Shown: piece by piece, positions 27,352 through 35,215 of the stretch
Layout: every line of letters begins with the position of its first letter
Numbering within the stretch: the stretch's first letter is position 1
Assembly: GCF_001612665.1 (NCBI RefSeq)
Contig: NZ_BDAX01000002.1
Span: forward strand, 434,001 to 498,000
Direction of reading: 5' to 3'
Length of the DNA: 64,000 nucleotides
Source: Nocardia alba NBRC 108234
GTDB lineage: Bacteria > Actinomycetota > Actinomycetes > Mycobacteriales > Mycobacteriaceae
Made by a program: the position numbers and the translations under genes
The notes under the pieces: model-generated
Seen by the model: the letters and a program-made list of their open reading frames with translations, nothing else
What the model was told of the DNA's origin: nothing
The model's database searches: none

Positions 27352-28944
27352 ATGACCCAACCGTGGCACACCGCAACCGATGTGCTCGTCATCGGCGGCG
27401 GTCCGGCGGCAGCCTGGGCCGCGATCCACGCCCGCGAGGCAGGCGCCGAGGTGATCCTGGTCGACAAGGGATACTGCGGAACCAGCGGCGCCACAGCGCC
27501 TTCCGGGACCGGCGTCTGGTACGTCGCGCCCGAGGCGCAAGCCCGTGCCAACGCGAAAGCGAGCAGGGAGGCCCTCGGTGGCTACCTCGCCGACCACTAC
27601 TGGATGGATCGCGTCCTCGACCAGACCTACGTCAACATGAACCGGCTCGCTGTCGAGGGCCGCTACCCGTTTCCCGTGGATCCGGCCACCGGCGCGCAAT
27701 TGCGGACAGGTGTGCAAGGACCGGAGTACATGCGCCGGATGCGAGCGTGGCTCACCCGGCTCGGCGTGCAGGTCCACGATCACTCCCCCGCGCTGGAACT
27801 GCTGGTCGACGACGCGGGCGCGGTGCGCGGCGCGGCGGGCTATCAGCGACAGCTCGACCGGGACTACCGGATCACCGCGGGGGCGGTCGTGCTCGCGACC
27901 GGTGGTTGCGCGTTCCTCTCGCGCGCGCTGGGCACCAACGTCGACACCGGTGACGGCGCGTTGATGGCCGCCGAGGCGGGCGCGCGATTCTCCGGCATGG
28001 AGTTCTCCAACGCCTACGGCATCGTGCCCAAAGGTTCCACCATCACCAAGACCGCCTACTACGGCTATGCCACCTTCTTCGGCGAGGACGGCCGGGTGCT
28101 CGAGGAGGCCGGGTCGACGAAGGGCCGCTCGGTGATCGCCCGAACCCTGTTGCAGGAGAGAGTGTTCGCTCAACTGGATCGTGCGGACGAGACCGTGCAG
28201 GCGCAGATGCGGGTCGGTCAGCCGAACTTCTTCCTGCAGTTCGACCGGCGCGGCATCGATCCGTTCACCGACCGATTCGAGATCGACCTGCTCGCCGAGG
28301 GCACGGTGCGCGGCACCGGCGGCCTCGACGTGGTCGACGACGACTGCGCCACCACGGTTGCAGGTCTCTACGTCGCGGGGGACGCGGCCACCCGCGAACG
28401 TATCTGTGGTGGTTTTACCGGCGGCGGTAGCCACAACGCGGCGTGGGCGATGTCGTCGGGCAGCTGGGCGGGCGCGGGCGCGGCCGACCATGCCAGGACC
28501 GCCGGCCGGTCCACCGGCGCGGTGCACGGCATCGGGTCGGTCGGGTTGCGCCCCACCGGCGCACCGTCGGTGACCGCGTCGGAAGTCGTCGCGGCCGCGC
28601 AGGACGAGCTGATCCCGTTCGAGAAGAACTACCTGCGTCACGGTGATCGGCTGCGCCCCGCCCTCGCGCGGCTCGACGAACTGTGGGATGCCGCGTCGGC
28701 CGGTCTGGCCGGTGCTACCGGCGACGAGCGGGTCAGGGCCCGGCAGGCGGCGGCGATCACCGCGGTCGGGCGCCTCATGTACCGATCCGCGTTGGCGCGC
28801 ACCGAGACTCGCGGCATGAGCAAACGCGCCGACCACCCCGACCTCGACGCGACGCAGCATCACCACCTGCACTCGGGTGGGCTCGACCGGCCGTGGGTCG
28901 ATCCGGCGGACGCCCGCAACTCGGGTCTGGCGGTGGCGTCGTGA
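27352..28944 (+). CDS. FAD-dependent oxidoreductase of the fumarate reductase/AprA-like superfamily
   Basis: 530 residues. The N-terminal FAD-binding motif is LVIGGGPAAAWAAIHAREAG, followed by KGYCGTSGATAPSG. The second FAD contact is GLYVAGDAATRERICGGFTGGGSHNAAWA, and a helical C-terminal domain resembles succinate dehydrogenase flavoproteins. It is translationally coupled (GTGA) to a two-cluster ferredoxin, which recalls AprAB adenylylsulfate reductase and similar pairs. A redox step in sulfur assimilation or organosulfur breakdown is plausible, but the substrate cannot be read from the sequence. AGGAG lies upstream of the ATG. Confidence 0.78.
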   Translation: MTQPWHTATDVLVIGGGPAAAWAAIHAREAGAEVILVDKGYCGTSGATAPSGTGVWYVAPEAQARANAKASREALGGYLADHYWMDRVLDQTYVNMNRLAVEGRYPFPVDPATGAQLRTGVQGPEYMRRMRAWLTRLGVQVHDHSPALELLVDDAGAVRGAAGYQRQLDRDYRITAGAVVLATGGCAFLSRALGTNVDTGDGALMAAEAGARFSGMEFSNAYGIVPKGSTITKTAYYGYATFFGEDGRVLEEAGSTKGRSVIARTLLQERVFAQLDRADETVQAQMRVGQPNFFLQFDRRGIDPFTDRFEIDLLAEGTVRGTGGLDVVDDDCATTVAGLYVAGDAATRERICGGFTGGGSHNAAWAMSSGSWAGAGAADHARTAGRSTGAVHGIGSVGLRPTGAPSVTASEVVAAAQDELIPFEKNYLRHGDRLRPALARLDELWDAASAGLAGATGDERVRARQAAAITAVGRLMYRSALARTETRGMSKRADHPDLDATQHHHLHSGGLDRPWVDPADARNSGLAVAS

Positions 28945-29279
28945 TCGAACTGCTGCGCGCGCAGGACTGCATCGGCTGCGACAAATGCGTGAGCGCCTGC
29001 CCCACCAACGTCTTCGACCGCGTCGAGGGCGGGATTCCGGTTATCGCTCGGCAATCCGATTGCCAGACCTGTTTCATGTGCGAGGCGTACTGCCCGACCG
29101 ACGCGCTCTACGTCGCGCCCGACGTCACCGCGCTGCCACCGGAGGCGACGGTACCGACCGAGCACATCGGTCGGTACCGGCAGAAGCTCGGTTGGGGCCA
29201 CGGGCGCACCGCCGGCGCCCAGCTCGCGGTGGGACCGCGGCTCCCGCACGGCGCGCCGCCGCCCCGGCTCGGCTCCTGA
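28941..29279 (+). CDS. 2[4Fe-4S] ferredoxin-like subunit
   Basis: 112 residues from a GTG that overlaps the flavoprotein stop. Two cluster motifs are complete: Cys10-13-16-20 (CIGCDKCVSACP) and Cys41-44-47-51 (CQTCFMCEAYCP). A C-terminal extension of about 50 residues follows, ending HGAPPPRLGS. It should carry electrons to or from the FAD subunit, like AprB with AprA. Convergent with the next gene. Confidence 0.85.
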   Translation: MIELLRAQDCIGCDKCVSACPTNVFDRVEGGIPVIARQSDCQTCFMCEAYCPTDALYVAPDVTALPPEATVPTEHIGRYRQKLGWGHGRTAGAQLAVGPRLPHGAPPPRLGS

Positions 29280-29292
29280 GCGCGGACACCGG

Positions 29293-29988
29293 CTACTGCC
29301 GCAGCGGGCCGAACAGCGGGTCGTCGAATACGCTGCCTTCGACGACCGGGTCGGGTTCACGCAGCAGGTCGGCGGTGCTGACGTCGGTCCAGCCGTAGCG
29401 CCCGTCCTCGCACTGCAATTCGACCATCGAGACCGCCGAGACGGTGTCGTCGAGGGCGAAGTCGGTGAACCCGTCCTCGGCGAGCGCGGTGCGAATCTCG
29501 TGCACCGGTGTCGGGTGGGTCGCGTGGGCCAACTCCAGGTAGGGGCGCAATGGGTCGCCGTAATCGGGGATCCGCTCGCGGATCCACACCGCGGTGAGCG
29601 CGTCGGTCAGGTCCGCGCGCACCCGCAGCAGTTCCTCCGACACGGTGACCGGCAGCCGGATCGAGTCGGTGGTGACCTCGGGCGGTCCGACCGCGAGCTG
29701 GAACGGCGAGAGCTCGGCGAGCAGGTCGCGGGCACCCGACACCAAGGCCGCCAGGTGCACCCCCTTGACCCCGTCGGCGAACCCGATGCCCTGTACGCCG
29801 ATCCGCAGCCGGGCGGCGTCGACCTGTTCGAGCCCGGGCAGGCGGGACAACGTGGGCGCGAAGATCTCGACCAGTTTGTCGGCGACCGGCTGGGTCGGTG
29901 CGATCTGCCAGTTGTAGAACGACCGACCCGGCGTCCATCCCGGACGCCACCACCAGCGACTGGCAACCGTCATTTCGCTCGCGACCAT
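29293..29988 (-). CDS. 2'-5' RNA ligase-like (2H phosphoesterase fold) protein without catalytic motifs
   Basis: 231 residues. The layout RSFYNWQIAP, LPGLEQV, LRIGVQGIGFAD and a late DPLRPYLELAHA follows actinobacterial 2'-5' RNA ligase family proteins. However, the first HxT motif is LRIGV (Arg62, Gly64), and the second is RPYLELA (Tyr150, Glu152) where RPHxS/T is expected. Both catalytic histidines are therefore missing, and phosphoesterase or ligase activity is not expected. The ATG at 29988 is chosen from GGGAGG upstream. It may be a binding protein that kept the fold. The assignment rests on pattern alone. Confidence 0.6.
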   Translation of the reverse strand: MVASEMTVASRWWWRPGWTPGRSFYNWQIAPTQPVADKLVEIFAPTLSRLPGLEQVDAARLRIGVQGIGFADGVKGVHLAALVSGARDLLAELSPFQLAVGPPEVTTDSIRLPVTVSEELLRVRADLTDALTAVWIRERIPDYGDPLRPYLELAHATHPTPVHEIRTALAEDGFTDFALDDTVSAVSMVELQCEDGRYGWTDVSTADLLREPDPVVEGSVFDDPLFGPLRQ

Positions 29989-30173
29989 CGTGCGCCACCT
30001 CCCGATCTCGGCCGACCCCCGAGTGAACATCCGGCTGACCGGTGCTCCGCCCGACACGATCGGCACCGATGCTGCGATGCCAGCTACCTCACAGCGACGG
30101 TATTCCCGGCGTGACCGGCGGGCAACCTGGCGAGACCGTTCCGTTGCGTCTTCGACGCACTACACTGACAGCC

Positions 30174-30515
30174 ATGCCTGTTCGACGGCTGATCACGCTC
30201 TCCGCGTTCGCCCTCCTGCTTCCCCTCGCCGTCACCGCGTGCACCATGACCGGGCCCGGCACCACCTCCGAATGCAGCGTGAGCGGGTGCACCGTCACCT
30301 TCGACCGCGGCGTGAGCGCCAAGGCGTCGATCCTCGGGATCGACGCCGAACTCGTCGCGGTGAACGGTGACCTGGTCACCCTGAGCGTCGGCGGGCAGCA
30401 GATCACGGTGCCGGTCGGCCAGTCGCAGGCCAGCAACGGCACCGATGTGCGGGTCAGCGAGGTGACCGACGACAAGGTCGTGGTCGTCTTCGCGACCGGG
30501 CTCAACCCGAACTGA
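30174..30515 (+). CDS. Small lipoprotein of unknown function
   Basis: 113 residues. A signal peptide (RRLITLSAFALLLPLAVTAC) ends in the lipobox AVTAC, so the mature protein is anchored outside the membrane. The mature domain is Thr/Val-rich and all-beta looking, with two cysteines (SECSVSGC) that could form a disulfide. The pattern VTLSVGGQQITVPVG recurs in small actinobacterial lipoproteins of unknown role. Convergent with the SnoaL-like gene, with no gap. Confidence 0.75.
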   Translation: MPVRRLITLSAFALLLPLAVTACTMTGPGTTSECSVSGCTVTFDRGVSAKASILGIDAELVAVNGDLVTLSVGGQQITVPVGQSQASNGTDVRVSEVTDDKVVVVFATGLNPN

Positions 30516-30917
30516 TCATCCGGCTATGTTCGTCCGGGCTGCCGGTTCGCTGACCACCCACGGCGCGTTCGGCTGATCGAGAATCCAGCGCCAGCTGCCG
30601 TCGGACTGTCTGCGCGCCACCTCCACCGTCGCGCCGGTTCCCCCGGGCAGACGTGACGATGTCAGCGCCAGATCGCCCGCGAGCAGGGCAGGGGCCTGGT
30701 GCCCGGGCTGGAACACCGGCCGGTCGGCGACCAGGCGCGCGTACGCCGCCCGTATCTCGTCCACGCCGGTCGCGACGACCCCGTCCGGCAGCGCGAGCAC
30801 CGCGTCGGACTCGTACAACTCGACGAGGCCGTCCACATCACCGGCGTTCAATCGCTCGACCACCAGCCTGCTCAGATCCTCTGGGTGCTGCGCACGTTCA
30901 CGCGTCTTCTCGGCCAT
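30516..30917 (-). CDS. SnoaL-like/DUF4440 nuclear transport factor 2 fold protein
   Basis: 133 residues. The pattern VVERLNAGDVDGLVELYESDAVLALPDGVVATGVDEIRAAYARL is the classic start of NTF2-like proteins, and the C-terminus has WRWILDQPNAPW. These form a cone-shaped pocket and may be enzymes or binding proteins; no substrate can be named. The ATG at 30917 is preceded by AGGGAGGG. Likely a single-gene unit. Confidence 0.75.
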   Translation of the reverse strand: MAEKTRERAQHPEDLSRLVVERLNAGDVDGLVELYESDAVLALPDGVVATGVDEIRAAYARLVADRPVFQPGHQAPALLAGDLALTSSRLPGGTGATVEVARRQSDGSWRWILDQPNAPWVVSEPAARTNIAG

Positions 30918-30996
30918 CGCCACCCTCCCTCGACTCGGGTTGTGCGACAACGGTAACGCCGGGGTCCGACACGAATCGGACACTCGGCGCCCGAGG

Positions 30997-31572
30997 TCAC
31001 GGGTGATCGTGCATCGTCACCGCGAACAGATACCAATTCCCGTCGTAGGGCGTATAGACGGGCTGATACCCCTGACCGCCGTGATCGGGCGGTGGGGTCC
31101 CCGGCGCGAAGTAGGCAAGACCGCCGATAATCGCCATGTCATCGAGAGCGAACTGGCACCCGCCGTCACCGGATCTCACCGTGTCGGTCCGGATCACCCC
31201 GAACCACGCGCCGGCGGATTCGCGGCAGTCCCGCGCGGCCTCGGTCATCGCGTCGGCCGATAGCCACCACGCCACTTTGTCCGGCACCCCGAACCACACC
31301 AGGGCCACCCCGAGGATCACCACCACCGGGGCGACGACGACGGCCCGGAACTCTCGGTACCGAGCACACCCGATCGGCGCCAGGATCATCCAGGACAGCC
31401 CACCGGCCAGCAATATCACGACCGCCAGGGCCCACCACAGCACGTCGATGCGCGTGGCATCGACGACGACCATCACCGCGATCGCCATCACCGCGGCCCC
31501 CGTGGTGGCCCACATCGCCACCGACCACCACCGCGGCACCTGTACGGCCGCGCGCGTCCCCACCGTTGTCAT
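30997..31572 (-). CDS. Integral membrane protein of unknown function
   Basis: 191 residues with about three predicted transmembrane helices in the first 95 residues (for example WATTGAAVMAIAVMVVV and VVVAPVVVILGVALVWFGV). A C-terminal soluble domain of about 90 residues contains two cysteines (RDCRESAG and GGCQFALDD) and ends HDHP. The Cys pair suggests an exported disulfide-stabilised domain. No family recognised. Confidence 0.65.
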   Translation of the reverse strand: MTTVGTRAAVQVPRWWSVAMWATTGAAVMAIAVMVVVDATRIDVLWWALAVVILLAGGLSWMILAPIGCARYREFRAVVVAPVVVILGVALVWFGVPDKVAWWLSADAMTEAARDCRESAGAWFGVIRTDTVRSGDGGCQFALDDMAIIGGLAYFAPGTPPPDHGGQGYQPVYTPYDGNWYLFAVTMHDHP

Positions 31573-31611
31573 CAGCCCACCCTACGGCCGACTCGCATCC
31601 GCGTGAATGCC

Positions 31612-31646
31612 GAAACCCCCGAAGGCCAACGGCCCCCAGGGGTTTC
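31612..31646. terminator. Inverted repeat, probable terminator of the 33-residue ORF
   Basis: Arms GAAACCCC (31612-31619) and GGGGTTTC (31639-31646) are perfectly complementary, with inner GGCC pairs strengthening the stem. Read on the minus strand it lies 26 bases after the stop of the small ORF at 31672-31773. Confidence 0.6.
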
Positions 31647-31671
31647 ACGGACACCAGGTGATGTCAGCCGA

Positions 31672-31773
31672 TCACAGCGGCGGGAATCCCGACGATCCGG
31701 TCGCCATCCAGTTCCAGAACTCGGTGACGCGGTTGAGGACCAACGCCATGATGTCGAGGGCAGTGCTTCCCAT
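31672..31773 (-). CDS. 33-residue small protein
   Basis: A short ORF with a good ribosome site (GAAGGA, 6 bases before ATG), a promoter-like pair upstream (31812-31839) and a hairpin downstream. The peptide starts MGSTALDIMALVLNRVTEFW and ends GFPPL. It is amphipathic to hydrophobic with paired Trp residues, and net charge is about -1. Size and composition recall small membrane-active or envelope peptides, but I know no match. Its isolation in a 740-base AT-richer gap makes a real small gene or regulatory RNA likely. Confidence 0.5.
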   Translation of the reverse strand: MGSTALDIMALVLNRVTEFWNWMATGSSGFPPL

Positions 31774-31811
31774 TGTCTTCCTTCACATCCGAACGAACAC
31801 TTCGCGCGTTC

Positions 31812-31839
31812 ACCATAGCAACCGGCATCGAGTGCGCAA
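31812..31839 (-). promoter_or_regulatory. Sigma-A-like promoter for the 33-residue ORF
   Basis: On the minus strand, TTGCGC (31834-31839) and TATGGT (31812-31817) are separated by 16 bases, a reasonable -35/-10 pair. Initiation near 31805 would leave a leader of about 30 bases before the ATG at 31773. Confidence 0.4.
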
Positions 31840-32136
31840 CGTTGTGATAACGAACAGATGACAGCAACTGCGATGGTCTCCGATGACCATTCGAACTGCC
31901 CGATAACGAACGGCGCCGACGAATTCGCGTTGAGTGAACACCAGGGAAACGCACGTGAACAGCCGACCACCACCGATGTGACGGTCCCTACAGAAATCTT
32001 CCCATCCGGAATGAACAAAATATCCACAGACAATCACGTACCCGATCGCGGACTATTCCAACTGCGATGCGGTACAGGTAAATCCGTAACACAATCACCA
32101 AAACGCACAGGCGACAGAATTTTGTTCAGCTAAACC
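31840..32136. other. AT-richer non-coding gap before cassette B
   Basis: About 300 bases with clearly lower GC than the surroundings. A 91-codon plus-strand frame spans it but lacks a ribosome site and has non-coding composition. The region probably holds promoter and regulatory DNA of cassette B and may mark an acquisition boundary. Confidence 0.35.
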
Positions 32137-32150
32137 GTGATGCCCATCAC
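32137..32150. promoter_or_regulatory. Palindromic operator candidate upstream of cassette B
   Basis: GTGATG-CC-CATCAC, a perfect dyad 163 bases before the first gene of cassette B. The half-site GTGAT is shared with the GTGATAT dyad upstream of cassette A, which suggests one regulator for both copies. Confidence 0.4.
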
Positions 32151-32313
32151 CGTCTTGTCCACAGCGCAATCACAGATACGCTCTATCTCGCCGAGGCTTC
32201 ACGGAAATGTTTTCACCGCCGAAGTTCGACGCATCAGGTGACACAATGCGGTGTTCCCCTCACACTCCACTCTCCGCCGCTTCGGCATGCATTCGTCACG
32301 AGGTGAACCGGCC

Positions 32314-33855
32314 ATGGAATACACCCACCTGTCCGAATTCGAAATCCGTTCAGGGAATTTGTCGATGTGGACGCCCGAGCTCGCCACCGACGCGTGGCAG
32401 CCCGACGATCGCCCGCTCACCAGCGTCCACGCCGGCTACTGCGCCGGCGTCGATCCCACCGACCCGCTGCCCGGCCGCGGCCGCTGGATCGGCACCGTCT
32501 TCGAGATGGACGCCCCGCTCGACGGTTCCGCGTGGCGTGAGACGCTGCGGCGCTGGCATGTCAGGCACGAGGGTTTGCGCACCACGGTGACCACCGCGTC
32601 GCCGGGCGAACCGCGCAGGTTGATCGCCGCGTCCACCGCCGTCGAGATCGCCCAGCAGCCGGTCACCGGACTCACCGACGGCGCCCGGATCAACGAGTTC
32701 CTCAGCGCGACGCTCGAACAGCGCCTGTCACCGCTGGTCTGGCCGCACTGCCTGGCCGCCACGGTCGAGCACGCCGAGACCGGCGACTTCACGGTGCTCG
32801 TCGCCGCCGATCACTCCGTGATGGACGCGTACTCCCAGGCCATCCTGATCCTCGAACTGCGCACGCTCTACCGCGAGGTCATGGCGGGCGACGCCTCGCG
32901 CGAGTCGGTGACCTTCGCCAGCGCGGCCGACTTCGCCGTCCTGGAGCGGGCGTGCGCGGCCGAACTGGATCGGAACTCCCCGGCGGTCGCGATCTGGCGC
33001 GAGTTCCTCGCCGACGGCGCCATGCCTCGCTTCGCCCCACAGGCCCAGCGGCCCGCCCGCGCGGACCTACCCCAGCCCAGCGTTTCGCGGCGACTGCTCG
33101 ATCTCACCGCGCTCGAACAGGTCGAAGCGGTCCTCGAGCAGGTACGGCACCGGATGTCGGTCGCGGTGTTCGCCGCGCTGGCGGTCGCCCATCAGCGCCG
33201 ATTCGGCGCGGACCGCATGCGGACCGCGATGCCCATCGCGACCCGCCCCGACCTGCGCTGGCTGGAGTCGATGGGCTGGTTCGTCAATGTGGTCCCGGTC
33301 GACATCGCGCTGACCCCCGATACCGGCATCGGCGCGGCCATGGATCTGGCACGGGCCGCACTGCGTCGTTCGCGCACCGCCAACGACGCCTCCTGGTCCC
33401 GTGTGCTCGATCTGCTCGACGTCGACGAGACGCCGCGATTCGGCATCTCCTTCCTCGACATCCGCGTGCTGCCCGGCTACGAACTGGTCGCTGACCTGCG
33501 TGGAAGAACCTTGCGCGCGGAGTCGTACTCCCCCGATGAGGTGTTCCTGTGGGTCGTGCGGGCGGCCGACGGTCTGTACGTGTCGACCCGGTATCCCGCC
33601 GGGTTCCCCGCCGAGGTCATGGACGAGTTCCTGACCGCTTTCGGCCACGCGCTGTCGTCGATCACCACCGCCGTGCACGCGGATGCGGTTGTCGACGCGG
33701 GTCGCGCCGCGCAACCTTTCGCAGCGGTTTCTCCGGGCGCGGTGGTCGAGGAGCAGGGCGAACCGTCGTCGCCGGTCGCGGCGGATAGATCGATGCCTGC
33801 CGACGCACGCGCACTGCGCACCGATACGCTGCGCGTCGCCGTGCAGGCGGGATGA
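32314..33855 (+). CDS. Condensation-domain (PapA-like) acyltransferase, cassette B gene 1
   Basis: 513 residues, paralogue of the protein at 5867. Catalytic HxxxD is H167-S-V-M-D171 in ADHSVMDAYSQ, and the SMGWFVNVVPVDI block is identical to cassette A. The N-terminus MEYTHLSEFEIRSG supports the start at 32314 after AGGTGA; the upstream in-frame ATG at 32251 is not supported. The last 40 or so residues (rich in Ala, Val and Pro) are absent from the cassette A copy. Predicted to acylate a lipid or glycolipid hydroxyl. Confidence 0.85.
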   Translation: MEYTHLSEFEIRSGNLSMWTPELATDAWQPDDRPLTSVHAGYCAGVDPTDPLPGRGRWIGTVFEMDAPLDGSAWRETLRRWHVRHEGLRTTVTTASPGEPRRLIAASTAVEIAQQPVTGLTDGARINEFLSATLEQRLSPLVWPHCLAATVEHAETGDFTVLVAADHSVMDAYSQAILILELRTLYREVMAGDASRESVTFASAADFAVLERACAAELDRNSPAVAIWREFLADGAMPRFAPQAQRPARADLPQPSVSRRLLDLTALEQVEAVLEQVRHRMSVAVFAALAVAHQRRFGADRMRTAMPIATRPDLRWLESMGWFVNVVPVDIALTPDTGIGAAMDLARAALRRSRTANDASWSRVLDLLDVDETPRFGISFLDIRVLPGYELVADLRGRTLRAESYSPDEVFLWVVRAADGLYVSTRYPAGFPAEVMDEFLTAFGHALSSITTAVHADAVVDAGRAAQPFAAVSPGAVVEEQGEPSSPVAADRSMPADARALRTDTLRVAVQAG

Positions 33856-33859
33856 ACGG

Positions 33860-35215
33860 ATGCGCCCACTGTTGGCCTTCACCGGCAGCCGAGGAGATGC
33901 CCAACCCGGCATCCTGCTGGCTCACGCGCTGCGTGCGCGCGGCCACGACGTGACCTTGGCGCTCGCGCCGAACCTCGTCGCCTTCGCCCATGACCACGGG
34001 GTACCCGCGGTGCCGTTCGGCCGCGACAGCGCCGACCTCCTGGCTGCGCAGCGCACCGACCGCCGCTTCGCCGATCGCGATCCCCGCGCCCGGCTGCGGG
34101 CACTGTTCGATCTGCAACGGCGTGGGGTGCCAGAGCAGTTGGCGGACCTGCGCGCGCTGGCACCCGGACACGATCTGGTCGTGGCGGGAATGGCGGGCGA
34201 GGAGGTGGCCGAATCGGTGGCGCTGGCGCTCGGGCTGCCGTTCGCGGCCGTGCACTTCTTCCCGATCCAGCCGAACAGCGCGGTACCTGTCGCGCCGGTC
34301 CGCTGGGCCCGCCACCTGCCCGGCTTCGTACACCGAGGGGGGTGGTCGATGCTGGCCCGCGCACGAGCCGCTGCCCTCGCCCCGGTCCTCCCCGCCGCCA
34401 CCGGACCCAGTGCGGCGAGCGTGCGAATTCAGGCCTACGACCCCCGGCTGTTTCCTGGTGTCGACAAGCAGTTGCCGGGGCCGTTCGTCGGATTTCCGGT
34501 CGATTCGAACGGATTCCTCACCGGTACACAAGGTTTCGAGCCCTACGCGAACGACACCCGCGATCGGCTTTCGTTCAGCGGTCCGATCGCTGGAATCACG
34601 TGCGAATCAACTGATGGCACAGCCATTTTCGAGCCTCGGACACCGTCATCGACGCTGGATTCGTGGCTGGACGAGGGATCGGCGCCGATCTACGCCGGAT
34701 TCGGCTCCATGGATGTCGGCGATCCGGCCGCGTTCGTCGCGACCCTGCGCGCGGTGTGCGCCCGGCGAGGTCGTCGGCTGCTGCTCGCGTCGGGCTGGGC
34801 GACGATCGGTCCGGGATTCGAGGACACCGTCGCGATCGTCGACCAGGTCGATCATGCTCGGGTACTGCCTCGTTGTGTCGCGGCCGTGCACCACGGCGGC
34901 GCCGGAACGACGGCGGCCGCGCTGAGAGCGGGTGTGCCGCAGGTGATCTGCTCGGTCCAGGCGGATCAGCCCTACTGGGGTCACACGTTGCGACGACTCG
35001 GCCTCGCCGCCACGATTCCCGCGAAGAAGCTGACCGCCGACCGCCTGCACGCACTGCTCGATCAGGTCTCGCGTCCCGAGGTGGCGCTGCGCACGGCGTC
35101 CTATGCCGCCGGTTTCGCCACCGACGGTGTCGAACGCGCCGCCGATGCCATCGAGGCGCTGCGGGGTTCGCCGGACGCCACCGAACTGCTCCGATCCGCC
35201 GGGAGGCACCTGTGA
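33860..35215 (+). CDS. GT1 (UGT-type) glycosyltransferase, cassette B, with internal insertion
   Basis: 451 residues. It shares TGSRGDAQPGILLA at the N-terminus and VHHGGAGTTAAALRAGVPQV with DQPYWG at the C-terminus with the cassette A enzyme. Between the N- and C-terminal Rossmann domains it has about 38 extra residues (around 215-255, containing TQGFEPYANDTRDRLSFSG) encoded by less GC-rich DNA near 34510-34660. The insertion lies in the interdomain linker, so it might alter acceptor access. Starts 4 bases after the acyltransferase stop and overlaps the next start (GTGA). Confidence 0.86.
   Translation: MRPLLAFTGSRGDAQPGILLAHALRARGHDVTLALAPNLVAFAHDHGVPAVPFGRDSADLLAAQRTDRRFADRDPRARLRALFDLQRRGVPEQLADLRALAPGHDLVVAGMAGEEVAESVALALGLPFAAVHFFPIQPNSAVPVAPVRWARHLPGFVHRGGWSMLARARAAALAPVLPAATGPSAASVRIQAYDPRLFPGVDKQLPGPFVGFPVDSNGFLTGTQGFEPYANDTRDRLSFSGPIAGITCESTDGTAIFEPRTPSSTLDSWLDEGSAPIYAGFGSMDVGDPAAFVATLRAVCARRGRRLLLASGWATIGPGFEDTVAIVDQVDHARVLPRCVAAVHHGGAGTTAAALRAGVPQVICSVQADQPYWGHTLRRLGLAATIPAKKLTADRLHALLDQVSRPEVALRTASYAAGFATDGVERAADAIEALRGSPDATELLRSAGRHL

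Noticed and set aside
26242..28872. An 876-codon minus-strand frame opposite tauD and the flavoprotein
   Set aside because: It covers two clear genes in antisense and has no recognisable domain.
31861..32133. A 91-codon plus-strand frame in the AT-richer gap
   Set aside because: No ribosome site, non-coding codon composition, and no motif.
34663..35211. Upstream extension of the cassette B ABC ATPase
   Set aside because: The frame is open but overlaps the glycosyltransferase; the conserved protein and ribosome site start at 35212.
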